A DNA stretch of 64,000 bases. Origin: Symsagittifera roscoffensis. Its lineage: Eukaryota > Xenacoelomorpha > Acoela > Convolutidae. The notes beneath the pieces are model-generated. The model was not told the origin of the DNA and searched no databases. It saw only the letters and a program-made list of their open reading frames with translations. The stretch covers positions 11,179,206 through 11,243,205 of the forward strand of contig NC_087069.1 in NCBI RefSeq assembly GCF_963678635.1, given 5' to 3'. The first letter of the stretch is position 1; each line of letters starts with the position of its first letter. Both the position numbers and the translations under genes were made by a program. This document shows positions 8,324-17,332 of this stretch, one piece after another.

Positions 8324-10414
8324 GTGCAGTACTTGGCGCCACCCCGGGTACCAGAAGGTGCGGTTCATCTAATCGTAGGGGACAGCCTGGTGCGGGTGTT
8401 GACCCGGATCCGATCGCACTGGCAGACGGGAATCTTGAGTTTCGCTGGAGCTGCCACGCCACAGATGTTGGCAACGCTTGACATGCTGGGGATGACCAAA
8501 GTATACACGGTGACCCTGATGGTCGGGACCAACGATGTATCAAGGGGTGAAGCGAGGAAAATAACAAGGCTGCACGATAAGGTGAGCTGCCTTCTTGAGG
8601 AACTGAGGATTCAGATGGACCCCATCCTGTTGACGATATGTACTGTCCCCTACAACATGATGTTTGATCAGCACGCCTTGGAGATGAACGAGAAGGTGCG
8701 GAACCTAAACAAGGTGATAAGAGACATCCACCGGAAGAGTGTGCTCCCTGTCAGACTGTTGGACGTGGCAGAGCGCATGGAGAAAGAGGGATTCCCTGAA
8801 GACACCTCCAGTGATGGAATCCATTTTGATAGACCGAGGGGAGCAGAGTGGCTAAACGACGTCTTCCAAGAACACATAAATGCGCTGGAGGCGGATCTGC
8901 TAGAGACAGCCCAATTCACTTTAGGACCACCTCCGAACCCACCATTCCTTGCCTCAAGGGCCTTGTCTGGTCGCTTGGGACCGAGAGTTGACACTAGAGA
9001 CAGTTCAAGGAGCAGCCAGACCAGATTGCAGAGTGCCACGCCAATGGAGTCTGAGGAGGTGACGGCATCAACACCTCCAAGCTCGGCGATATCCTCAGTG
9101 GTAGTGGCAGAGAGCAAACGGGAAAATAAGTCTATGGAGACCGCTCGCTTGAGATATCCTGAGAAGGTGAAAGAACTGGATCTAGAGAGTTTGGAATGCA
9201 GGCAAGAATTGGCGGAAACCCTGGGGATCGAACGAGTGTCACACGAGGATTTGAAGAGGCATCATTGCGTGGACTGGTTGAAAGCTCATGAGGCGCACTT
9301 CTCGAGAGCGAAGTTGATGGAGACCACAGACCTGACGGGAATTCCCACAAAAACGATCATGGGACCCATTAACTACAGACCTCTCAAGCTGCTGGGGAGT
9401 CCGGGACTTATAGCAGAACCTCCCAAGCACCGAACTAGCATCGCCAGGATCAGGTTGGCAACCCCGGCACAGTTGAAGGTGGTAGACAAGCTACTCAATC
9501 CGGGAGGAACGGGATTGCCAGATGCCGCTTACGAAGGCTCGAAATTGGCGGAAGATCCCAGGTACGGGAAGCCCTGTGGGAGTACCCAGCTGGCCAAAAC
9601 CCTGGCAGTTTATGATAGAGCAGATCCAGCTGCTGCGAGAGTAGTCATTGTGGCGGGATCAGACTTCGAAGGAACGTCTCCCAAGTTGTTCTGGCCGGAG
9701 ACTTTGATATACTCTTTGCCAGGAGCTGAATTAAATCAGATGTTAACTCTGGTAGTGGCAATAAAGTCGGAGATGCCCTGTGAACCTGACCTGCTGTTGT
9801 TTGCAGGGATGAATGATCACCTGCACGCGATGGGACTTCTTGAGCAACTAAAGGGCGATGAAATTCCGACATCGAGGAAGATATGGGAAGCCATTCAAGC
9901 GTTGTTTGCGGCGATGAATGAAATGCAAGAGAATGTTGTCTCGAGATTCGGGTCCAAGACGGAGGTGGTGTTTACCACATCCCCCGGATACGCGAATATG
10001 CCACCCGCCCTACAGTTCGTGTACGCGGTCTTGATCCTGATAGCAGAAGGGAGTGAGTGGAGGATTCTAATGGCAGCCCCCAATCGGGAGTTGGAGCCAT
10101 CGAACCTGAGGCTTCGCAAGTCAGAATTGGCGGCGGCATGGGCTGACATATCTCATGCACTGAGGGGCTTTTATGGACTAGCCGACATCCTGATCGTATT
10201 AGACGAGGTGCTCTTGCTAGAGATATCAAACTTTGCCAGGCAACTCAAGTTCAGCCCAGTCATCGGGGACGATCACCCGGCGATAAGCAAATTAACGGCC
10301 AGCCTGTGGTTTCGGAGTATGGATGTGAAGATCACAAACTCCACCAGCAAGTCTAGAGGTCCCAGTAACGAGAGAAGAAATGTGGCCGAGACGGAAAAGC
10401 AATTAGACGGATGA
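8324..10414 (+). CDS. ORF2 of element A, fragment 2: SGNH/GDSL hydrolase domain plus a second SGNH-like domain
   Basis: This frame has no proper start because it is the continuation of fragment 1 after a 38-nt deletion. SGNH block I is Gly-Asp-Ser at 8378-8386, block II a Gly near 8448, block III GTND at 8525-8536, and block V DGIH at 8813-8824, giving the Ser, Gly, Asn and Asp/His set of GDSL esterases. A second similar domain follows: AGS at 9653-9661, PGA near 9720, GMND at 9806-9817 and DDH at 10268-10276. Ser-to-Asn spacing is 49 residues in the first and 51 in the second. The acid before the last His is shifted by one or two positions in domain 2, so its activity is doubtful. The fragment ends where one base is missing relative to B (about 10409). 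Confidence 0.8.
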   Translation: MQYLAPPRVPEGAVHLIVGDSLVRVLTRIRSHWQTGILSFAGAATPQMLATLDMLGMTKVYTVTLMVGTNDVSRGEARKITRLHDKVSCLLEELRIQMDPILLTICTVPYNMMFDQHALEMNEKVRNLNKVIRDIHRKSVLPVRLLDVAERMEKEGFPEDTSSDGIHFDRPRGAEWLNDVFQEHINALEADLLETAQFTLGPPPNPPFLASRALSGRLGPRVDTRDSSRSSQTRLQSATPMESEEVTASTPPSSAISSVVVAESKRENKSMETARLRYPEKVKELDLESLECRQELAETLGIERVSHEDLKRHHCVDWLKAHEAHFSRAKLMETTDLTGIPTKTIMGPINYRPLKLLGSPGLIAEPPKHRTSIARIRLATPAQLKVVDKLLNPGGTGLPDAAYEGSKLAEDPRYGKPCGSTQLAKTLAVYDRADPAAARVVIVAGSDFEGTSPKLFWPETLIYSLPGAELNQMLTLVVAIKSEMPCEPDLLLFAGMNDHLHAMGLLEQLKGDEIPTSRKIWEAIQALFAAMNEMQENVVSRFGSKTEVVFTTSPGYANMPPALQFVYAVLILIAEGSEWRILMAAPNRELEPSNLRLRKSELAAAWADISHALRGFYGLADILIVLDEVLLLEISNFARQLKFSPVIGDDHPAISKLTASLWFRSMDVKITNSTSKSRGPSNERRNVAETEKQLDG

Positions 10415-13400
10415 AATATCGTTTGACTCAAGAGAATGGCTGGTGGCCATTTTTGACACCAAGGCTGGAGAACGCCACGAACAAGACAAGGGAGGAAGCA
10501 CCACCCCTCGTGAAACAAGTCTGGAGTTTTCTGGAGAAACAACTGGAGCTGGCCGAAACAAGAGACATGACGGTGGCTAGATTTGTCTCGGCCGCCAATG
10601 AAGTGACGATTGGAGGGTTCTGGAGAGAGCACGCCAAAGGCGAATTGAAGACTAGGAGGGATTACGAGATTCTCAAGTTCTTGAGTCCTTGCTGGGAGAA
10701 GGAATTCTTGGCAGGAATATTCGGTACCACGGCGACTATCTTAGGAGCCTTCGTGCAGGAGATACTGGGCATGCCCATCAGCCTGCTCTTGGCCCTGTAT
10801 TTGGTCTACCCCAGATACTTGTTCAACATGGGCCCAGCATACATGTTTAGTCGAGGAGTGGAGACACTTCGAGTTGATGGGTACCTGGCACTAGTACTCT
10901 TGACCCATGGGGAATTGGTGTCGTTTCATCGATTAATGGAATATGGAGAGCCTCTGTCTATGGGGAGAGTCCACACGAGCATTGAAACCAGCTCCTACAA
11001 GTGTGCCGCAGGGTTGAAGACGTTGCTAGTACAATACCTCATGATGCAAAATCGGCACATGACGGGTGAAGATGAGAATCCAACTTCGAGAGAAGAATGG
11101 AAGAAGACGAACAGAGGGATGCCTCTGCTGACGGACCTATGCCTGGCAATGAGGTCGGACCCAATGGGAATAATCCGGGGCCTAGAGGAGGTGGTGACCT
11201 GCATTTATGGTCCAGCAGTGACGTACGCGTTCCCAGACCCCCTGGTGACAACGTATCGTCACTCTGTAACGCACTTGAGTCTTATCAGTATACTGGATGG
11301 GACGGCGTTAAATTGGTGTCAGCAGGAAGTGCTCAGAGGGCGAATGAGCAACACGGTACTCTTTGGAAAGGTGAAAGATGCCGAGCTAATAGTGTACAAC
11401 TTCAGGGGGCAAATGCAATGTAGAATGGGAGGCAAGCGAGAGGGTCCCATCGAAATGTATCCCAAATTCTGGAACTTGAACCCATTGACGGCGGACGGAC
11501 GAGAGATCTTGACAATCCCTGCCTGGAAGGAGTGCTTCGCACTGGTGAAGAGGGAGCTGGAGACCATAATGGAGAAAGAAATCCTCCCAGCCACCATGCC
11601 TGAGTTCCCAATAGTCAGGAGGATGACCTTAGGAATGAATAGTCCCTTGGTAGTTCCCTCCATAATGGCGAGGATGACGACGGAGGAAATGCAGAAGGAT
11701 TTCACTGATGGCTGGGACCCCCTGTTCATTGGCTACACGGCGGCGGTCTACTTCCATACCAGCGAGATGAAGGTAAATTCGTGGACGACGCAAGCGAAAA
11801 AGAGTAGAGGTTCGCAGCCCCCAGGGTATGAGGTGCGGAAGGTCTTGAGAACTCTAGAGAAGGAGGGACTTGAGAACATGTTACCCATATGGGATGATGG
11901 CAGGATGATCGTGATGGAGGGGCACGTCGCACTGGTGGACGACATGAAATTTGCCACGAGAAAATATAAGGCGCCCTATTGCTTGGAACAGGTGGAAATA
12001 AGACAGGAAGGAACAGAACTAGATGCAGCAGGTCAACTGCATGTAGCACTGACGGAATACAAAAAGCTGGATCCTACGACACCATCACCACTGTCCGTGG
12101 ACACACCTGGAGACAAGAGGAGCGGACCCGTCGAGGACCGATTTAAGAAAATTCTCGAGAGAAGGAGACATGAGTCAGAAGAAGAGAGTATGGATGAAAC
12201 TCTCAGTGAAGCCGGTGAAGACATGGAAGTGGGGAATACGCCTGAACCAGGGCCATCAGGGGAGGAGCTCACCACTCAAGAGCTGTTGAAAGACTTGAGC
12301 GAGGAGAATTGGGCAGATACTGCCACACCACCCCTGATTCCGTCTCCCCGGAAGGATCTGGAATTGCCATTGGCAAGTGAGACCTTCAATATGGGGATGA
12401 CACTCTTGAGCTCGGAGGAAAGGGAAAAGAACACTTTCGAAGGGAACAGGGACATATTCCTGGGATCACTGAAGGACGATGCTTGGCAGGAGTTCTTGGA
12501 AGAATTCAATCAAGAAGTCGGCAGCGAGACGACGCTGGACAAATTCAAGGAGGAACTGTGGGACACAGTCGTAAGATTTGGAGAACCGCTTCTGATAGGA
12601 ACGAGCCTGGATGAGAAGGCGAGAAAAGAGCTACTGAGCAAGCTGGTAGAGCTGAGGAATTCACGATCGAAGACTAGAGAAGAAAAATGTGAGGACAGCT
12701 CTACTCGGAGACAAAAAACTGTAGATAAAATGGTTGATAAGGTTGGGACTAGTAATATGATTAAAAGTACTAATATCCTTAAGGCTCGAGCAGGGGGGAG
12801 GCAAGAGTTGGAAGGAGTGGATGGAGAGGTCGAATCAGTGATGGTAGCCACAACACCCTCAAGTAGAGATGTGAAGACTCGCAAGAGGAAGAGAGAAGTG
12901 GAAGGATTGGGTAGTCCTTCAGTGGATGCTGTTTCGGAAGGAAACTTGAGAGAGACGGCGCCCATGGTTTTGGCTAGATGCAAGACGGCGGCCTACAAGA
13001 GCAGCTCGGAGCTCAGAAGACCACTTGAAGTAGAGAGGGAAATAGAGGTTTCCACCAGTTCGACATCGGAGGAAGACTTCAAGCCTCAAAAGATAAACGT
13101 GAAGAGAGGTTCAACGAACGGACAGACATGGGAAGTAGATGTCGGCAAAGAATGGATCTCGAAGGCACACCAGGCCACGGGTAAGCGAGTGACAAGTGAT
13201 CCATTGGAAAGGAACAAGACGAGGAACACCTCCCGGACGTGGTGGGTGGCTCTTGAAACATTGAAAGAAATGGAGGACTGCTGGAAAAAGTTGGACAGTG
13301 GAGTAGCTCGCAAGCGACGTAATTGGGCCACCCAGCAAAAGGCCGAGGTTAATAGAATAGAAATGGCAAATCATCTGAAGAGGTCCTGGCAGAGTTTGTT

Positions 13401-14520
13401 GAAGGATCATTTTGAAGAAGCAATGAGGACACCCTCATCAGCACCACCATTAATGGCGAATCCCTTCGTTAGAACTGCAGGACAATTAATGTTCACCTGG
13501 AGTCTGGTGGGGATAGAGTTGGAAACACTGACCTCGTATGACAGGCTGAAGTTGGGAAGCAAGAAGCTAGAGATGTATCAGGCACTGATGCAACACGTAG
13601 CCAGGGACAACTCAGGCTTGAGCCTGGCCAGAAGAAAGGATGCCACGTGTTTCTTGAGATGGATAATGTCGATGATGTCTGATAGCACCATCCTGGCATG
13701 CCAACAGAGAGCAAGAGCAAGCAAAACCATGGAAAAAAGAGTCTCAACGGTCATCTTGAACGTGTATCAGAGCACAGGAATAGAAAAGGAAGAGGGTTCC
13801 AGACTATCCCTAGAGAACCATAGGAAGCTAGACGAGGTACGGAGGTTTTATAATAAGAAGTTCGAAGAAGAACATGATGTTCACCGTAACCTGGCCTCGT
13901 CAGAGCAGTACTCGAGAATCAACGAGAAGGGGGAATACCAATATGTGTCTGGAGTGATGGGAATGGCCTACAACCCCTTCTTAGACTCGGAAGCTGGAGG
14001 CGCCCACAGGAACCATGAGGTAGCGGAGCTACTGAAGTTTTGGACAGAAAGAATAATGGAAATAGACGCGGTGGAAAAAGAGGGGCCGAGCCTGGGCCTG
14101 ATTCTTGAGAAAACACCAGAGGTGGTGAGCATACCACGTTCAGACAAGAGAGTTGAAGTGAACATGGGCGATGGAAATGGCTTGTTGACCACGAACTTGG
14201 GATTGGTATGGAAACTATTAAGACCCTCCTGGTGTCCACATCCCCAAGCGAGTCTGATTGAGGAAACCACCGAGCGAGTGAGGTTAGCACCAACAGAAGA
14301 TGAAGATCTGGCAAAGTTGAGTGTGCTGCATAAGCTAATTTCACCTCAGATGCAAGAGCCAGGCGAAAAGACTAGTAATCCCGGGTCAGCAAAGAAATTG
14401 GAGCCAGGTAGCTGTCTGGATTCGACGTGTGGAAACGGAGAGCACACCTGCGATGGACGGTCATGCGTTAGAATACTGTCATTTCAAAAAAAGAACTGGT
14501 CACTTGGTTCGAAGACATAA
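10411..14520 (+). CDS. ORF2 of element A, fragment 3: large unrecognised region
   Basis: These 1369 codons match no family I recognise. The ATG overlaps the stop of fragment 2 only because one base has been lost; in B the frame runs straight through. Residues 1-490 look globular with hydrophobic helices (about 110-135), and this part is also found in C (41394-42157). Residues 540-900 are acidic and low complexity, then basic (about 820-840). Residues 930-1310 are again globular and strongly conserved in B. Near the end there is a Cys cluster, C-x4-C-x6-C-x4-C (residues about 1333-1350), which may bind metal. The frame ends at an A-run (about 14486-14492) that is one base short relative to B. 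Confidence 0.7.
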   Translation: MKYRLTQENGWWPFLTPRLENATNKTREEAPPLVKQVWSFLEKQLELAETRDMTVARFVSAANEVTIGGFWREHAKGELKTRRDYEILKFLSPCWEKEFLAGIFGTTATILGAFVQEILGMPISLLLALYLVYPRYLFNMGPAYMFSRGVETLRVDGYLALVLLTHGELVSFHRLMEYGEPLSMGRVHTSIETSSYKCAAGLKTLLVQYLMMQNRHMTGEDENPTSREEWKKTNRGMPLLTDLCLAMRSDPMGIIRGLEEVVTCIYGPAVTYAFPDPLVTTYRHSVTHLSLISILDGTALNWCQQEVLRGRMSNTVLFGKVKDAELIVYNFRGQMQCRMGGKREGPIEMYPKFWNLNPLTADGREILTIPAWKECFALVKRELETIMEKEILPATMPEFPIVRRMTLGMNSPLVVPSIMARMTTEEMQKDFTDGWDPLFIGYTAAVYFHTSEMKVNSWTTQAKKSRGSQPPGYEVRKVLRTLEKEGLENMLPIWDDGRMIVMEGHVALVDDMKFATRKYKAPYCLEQVEIRQEGTELDAAGQLHVALTEYKKLDPTTPSPLSVDTPGDKRSGPVEDRFKKILERRRHESEEESMDETLSEAGEDMEVGNTPEPGPSGEELTTQELLKDLSEENWADTATPPLIPSPRKDLELPLASETFNMGMTLLSSEEREKNTFEGNRDIFLGSLKDDAWQEFLEEFNQEVGSETTLDKFKEELWDTVVRFGEPLLIGTSLDEKARKELLSKLVELRNSRSKTREEKCEDSSTRRQKTVDKMVDKVGTSNMIKSTNILKARAGGRQELEGVDGEVESVMVATTPSSRDVKTRKRKREVEGLGSPSVDAVSEGNLRETAPMVLARCKTAAYKSSSELRRPLEVEREIEVSTSSTSEEDFKPQKINVKRGSTNGQTWEVDVGKEWISKAHQATGKRVTSDPLERNKTRNTSRTWWVALETLKEMEDCWKKLDSGVARKRRNWATQQKAEVNRIEMANHLKRSWQSLLKDHFEEAMRTPSSAPPLMANPFVRTAGQLMFTWSLVGIELETLTSYDRLKLGSKKLEMYQALMQHVARDNSGLSLARRKDATCFLRWIMSMMSDSTILACQQRARASKTMEKRVSTVILNVYQSTGIEKEEGSRLSLENHRKLDEVRRFYNKKFEEEHDVHRNLASSEQYSRINEKGEYQYVSGVMGMAYNPFLDSEAGGAHRNHEVAELLKFWTERIMEIDAVEKEGPSLGLILEKTPEVVSIPRSDKRVEVNMGDGNGLLTTNLGLVWKLLRPSWCPHPQASLIEETTERVRLAPTEDEDLAKLSVLHKLISPQMQEPGEKTSNPGSAKKLEPGSCLDSTCGNGEHTCDGRSCVRILSFQKKNWSLGSKT

Positions 14521-14540
14521 CAGAAAGGGAGAAAAGTGAA

Positions 14541-15047
14541 GTGCAAATAGTAGCGGAGTGTTACGCGAGAACCACGGTGAATATAGCGACAGCTCTCGGA
14601 TTCTTCTCGAGAATGTGTAGTCTGCAGTCACTGGAAAGACTAGAATCTGAACATCATTTAGTGACGGCGTTGAGCGTAGAATCATGGCCCGGGGTGTTGC
14701 AGGTGACTCAAAAACACATTCGGAGCTGGAAGGTTGGTCTCGAGGCGGAAATGGGATTTCCCATGAGCGAAGCTTATGGCTTGCCATTGAACGCGAAATC
14801 GCTGATAGGGTCAATGATGGCCAACTTGTGCGGAAGTCACTACCCACTGCACATGGTGATGGTGGAAGCATCCAGCCAGAGAGTACTGGTGGACAAGGCC
14901 TTCTCAGTGCCCAAGTGCGTGAGGTTGGCTCGGATATCGCATCACTCGCACAAGTTGTTGAGAAAAATCAGAGGGACAGTACCAAAAGAATTGAGAGATG
15001 ACTTGAGTGAAATCTGGGGAGAAGAACTTTTGAAGTTGGAGAGATAG
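14541..15047 (+). CDS. ORF2 of element A, fragment 4
   Basis: This continues fragment 3 after the one-base loss near 14490. It is a helical region with a conserved stretch around ESWPGVLQVTQKHI and a His-rich turn (SHHSHKLLRKI). It aligns without gaps to element B 18074-18560. The frame stops at 15045-15047, where B reads on. No known domain is recognised. The first codon is not a real start. Confidence 0.65.
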   Translation: MQIVAECYARTTVNIATALGFFSRMCSLQSLERLESEHHLVTALSVESWPGVLQVTQKHIRSWKVGLEAEMGFPMSEAYGLPLNAKSLIGSMMANLCGSHYPLHMVMVEASSQRVLVDKAFSVPKCVRLARISHHSHKLLRKIRGTVPKELRDDLSEIWGEELLKLER

Positions 15048-15075
15048 AACACAAGCGATCACGAGAGACAAAAAC

Positions 15076-15999
15076 GTGATCGGAAAACCTGTGGGAAGTG
15101 CTCCAAACCTGGAAGATAACGACACGATACATGAGAAAATGATGGAGCTTGAGCCTCTCTTGGAAGCCTCGGGGGAGCGTAACCTCAGGAGCATTGAAAT
15201 CACCCATGGAGAATGCCCATGCCACTGTTTAGCGCAAACGGTGTGGTATCCAGATCACAAGAACCTTTGCCTGGTGTGGGATATGGAAGAAATCCGGTCG
15301 ATCGGACTACCGGATCACCGACAGAAGGTGACGATCTTGGTAGTGAGTACGATCTTGGCTCTGAGATGGATAGAAGAGAATATAACGAAGTATCGGGAAG
15401 CGGGGACGCCAACGGCAGAGTCAATATACGCGATAGACTACAGTAGGAGACTCGAGTTGTTTGAGACTGCGTGCAAGGTATTCGCCATACCAACGGAAGT
15501 CAGACATGTCTGGAGCCGTTTGAGGTACTTCCCATGGTTTCGGGCAACGCTGACGTCCTGGTTGTACATGACAACGAAAGATCACATGAGAAAACATCAA
15601 AAGGAGTATCGACAGTTCCAGGCCGAGATTGGGCCGGAAGCTTTCAAGAGACCCCTGTTAACCCATCGTAATGCAATCACGACAGGATGGAAGAGAGTGG
15701 GTAAGATGTCTAGAGACAATACCAAGGCGAGGGAATCGATACTAGAGGAGGACCTGGCGAAGAACGTGAGCTTGAGCCTGCACAACTCCTTTTGTTTGAA
15801 CCGGGAATCTAGGGTGAAGGCACTACCCAACCAAGCAAAGAGGTTGCAAGAGCAAAGAGAATGGATGCGATCCTACGAGCAGCTGAAGGCTTGGGAGGAG
15901 ATTGTGATTAGCTCCGATGATGAAGAGGAACTGTTGAGACAGTTTGCCGTATCTAGTACTTCAGGATGCAGTACCTCCAAGGCGAAGAGTGCGAGATGA
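15076..15999 (+). CDS. ORF2 of element A, fragment 5: C-terminal region
   Basis: This is the C-terminal 307 codons of ORF2, shifted in frame relative to fragment 4. It contains a small Cys/His group (CPCHC near residue 48), a central helical part with many Trp and Tyr, and a Lys/Arg-rich then acidic Ser-rich tail (SSDDEEE near residue 285). Element B matches up to about 15820 of A, then is cut by the A insertion. The stop TGA at 15997-15999 is 429 bp from the 3' LTR. The GTG at 15076 is not a real start. Function unknown. Confidence 0.65.
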   Translation: MIGKPVGSAPNLEDNDTIHEKMMELEPLLEASGERNLRSIEITHGECPCHCLAQTVWYPDHKNLCLVWDMEEIRSIGLPDHRQKVTILVVSTILALRWIEENITKYREAGTPTAESIYAIDYSRRLELFETACKVFAIPTEVRHVWSRLRYFPWFRATLTSWLYMTTKDHMRKHQKEYRQFQAEIGPEAFKRPLLTHRNAITTGWKRVGKMSRDNTKARESILEEDLAKNVSLSLHNSFCLNRESRVKALPNQAKRLQEQREWMRSYEQLKAWEEIVISSDDEEELLRQFAVSSTSGCSTSKAKSAR

Positions 16000-16428
16000 G
16001 CAGGTGGCTCGAATGGATCTTGAGTCTTGAGAGGGAAAGGGGGGCTTGAGCGTGGATCCGGGTGAAACTTGGATTCACGAAAAAGAAGTTTTAAAAAAGC
16101 AAATATTGTTATTAATATACTATATTTATTATATAAATCAAAATGCTGCATGACAATTTCCTGATTGAATAGGACAAAAGAAATTTTAAATGATTGGCTT
16201 GGAAAGCAAGAATTCAAGGGTGCAGGTGTGTGCAGATTTTGATTGCTGTTTAGCGATAGTGTGAAAATTTTACATGGCTGTGAAATTTGGGGTGTAGATA
16301 AGCTTAAGTCTGCTGCAAACTTCTGTAAATGACCACTGGCACTGTATCTTGAGTAACACTCGGTTTTCTGGGACTCACTGGCAGAAGACAGCACGCGATG
16401 AGGACATCGATCTCGAGTCCGGGGAGTA
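16000..16428 (+). other. 3' untranslated region of element A with polypurine tract
   Basis: This stretch is non-coding and A+T-rich. It begins with three CTTGAG hexamers within 40 bases (about 16018-16055). It ends in TCCGGGGAGTA (16418-16428), a polypurine tract directly abutting the LTR start at 16429, as expected for the plus-strand primer of an LTR retroelement. Confidence 0.75.
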
Positions 16429-16623
16429 TGTGCCAGTCGGTCATATTCGGAAGTTTGACCTTGAGAGAAGCAAAAAACACTTGATTTTGGAGTGAAATTT
16501 AATTTTTCAAAATTTCGAATGGAACCTGTCATGCACGATTTTCTCGCGATAACTGAAAATCAGAAAAGAGAAGTCAGAACGATCGAGTAACAATCGCGGG
16601 AAAGTTACTAAATAAAGCAGTGG

Positions 16624-16644
16624 GAAATTGCTATTCGCAATTTC
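16624..16644 (+). other. LTR hairpin 1
   Basis: GAAATTGC, 5-nt loop, GCAATTTC: a perfect 8-bp stem. B's LTR has the same hairpin with one more pair at 38287-38309. It lies just after an AATAAA-like hexamer, so it could act in RNA 3' end formation or in the repeated R region. Confidence 0.5.
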
Positions 16645-17002
16645 TGTCACAATAGAACAAGAGTAGAGCTGTCCCATCTAAAACAGAGACGAGAGCATTC
16701 CCACGAACTGGATTGTTGTGACTGGAGTACTATTATTAACTGGACCAGAGTGAACCTTCGGTGGAAAGGTGGACAGCTAGAGTGTCCCAATGGTTCACGA
16801 GAACTTACAGTCTAGAGAAAAAACTTGTTATTATTATTAAAACTGACTAACATTAAACTCATTTTAGTTACTTTATTAATTCTTGAGTTGCTTACCGACT
16901 TATTTACTTCCTGGTTCTTGAGCGTGCTACAATGTGAGTACTTAATTTAAATTCCTAGAGTGTGTTTTATGATTGTTATGTTGAGGTAAGGCGAGTTTTA
17001 GG

Positions 17003-17025
17003 TTGATCCATCTGAAATGGATCAA
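17003..17025 (+). other. LTR hairpin 2
   Basis: TTGATCCAT, 5-nt loop, ATGGATCAA: a perfect 9-bp stem. It is conserved in B's LTR at 37915-37937, where the loop sequence differs but the stem is unchanged. It could be a protein-binding palindrome or an RNA structure. Confidence 0.5.
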
Positions 17026-17332
17026 AGTTCCACTGTATAATAAAAAGTAACTTAACGGATTGTTCCAACCCGGTTTTTAACGGCGTTCATGTATTTTGGG
17101 TATCTAGAGACCTAAGTATGGGGACGTTTCTAATTCTAGAGTGGGGGGATATTTTAGTAGTAGCCTTTAAGCTGTAACGGGTCGTAGTCTCATGTCACAA
17201 ACGAACCGAACTGGCTCCGACCGTTCTTGAGGTAGAAAAACACAAGAGATGGTGTCCCTGACCCTTGAGCCAGTGGTTATAGGGCCTATTTCTCTTAAGC
17301 CTCATGTGTGACTGCAGTAGACGAATGTTACA

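Larger units (their letters stand above)
1..17332 (+). mobile_element. Element A: giant Ty3/gypsy-type LTR retrotransposon, 5' end outside window
   Basis: The order is gag (end only), protease, RT, RNase H, integrase, macro-like tail, spacer, ORF2, polypurine tract, 3' LTR. That is Ty3/gypsy pol order (integrase after RNase H) with a very large extra coding region. By alignment with element B, about 5.9 kb of LTR, leader and gag lie left of base 1, so a complete copy would be near 23 kb. The 3' LTR ends at 17332 and is followed directly by ORF2 sequence of element B on the opposite strand. A is the best-preserved copy: gag-pol is open throughout, while ORF2 has four frame breaks. Confidence 0.88.
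16429..17332 (+). repeat. 3' LTR of element A (904 bp)
   Basis: It begins TGTGCCAG right after the polypurine tract and ends TGTTACA. Its limits were set by alignment with the inverted copy at 37606-38503 (B 5' LTR): homology starts and stops at these bases on both sides. It contains a possible AATAAA near 16611 and two perfect hairpins: 16624-16644 (GAAATTGC / GCAATTTC) and 17003-17025 (TTGATCCAT / ATGGATCAA). Both hairpins are kept in B's LTR. The two LTRs differ clearly, so A and B are not recent duplicates of each other. Confidence 0.85.

Noticed and set aside
10409-10416. ATGA overlap as a translational coupling signal between two genes
   Set aside because: Element B reads through this place in one frame; A has lost one base. 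The overlap is accidental.
10411-15999. ORF2 as an envelope glycoprotein
   Set aside because: I see no signal peptide, no clear terminal membrane anchor, and the N-terminal half is a coiled coil plus SGNH domains. Position after pol is env-like, but the content is not.
7174-15999. ORF2 fragments as separate genes or exons of a host gene
   Set aside because: Breaks fall at different places in A and B and are small deletions or single-base changes, without splice signals. The fragments are one decayed frame.
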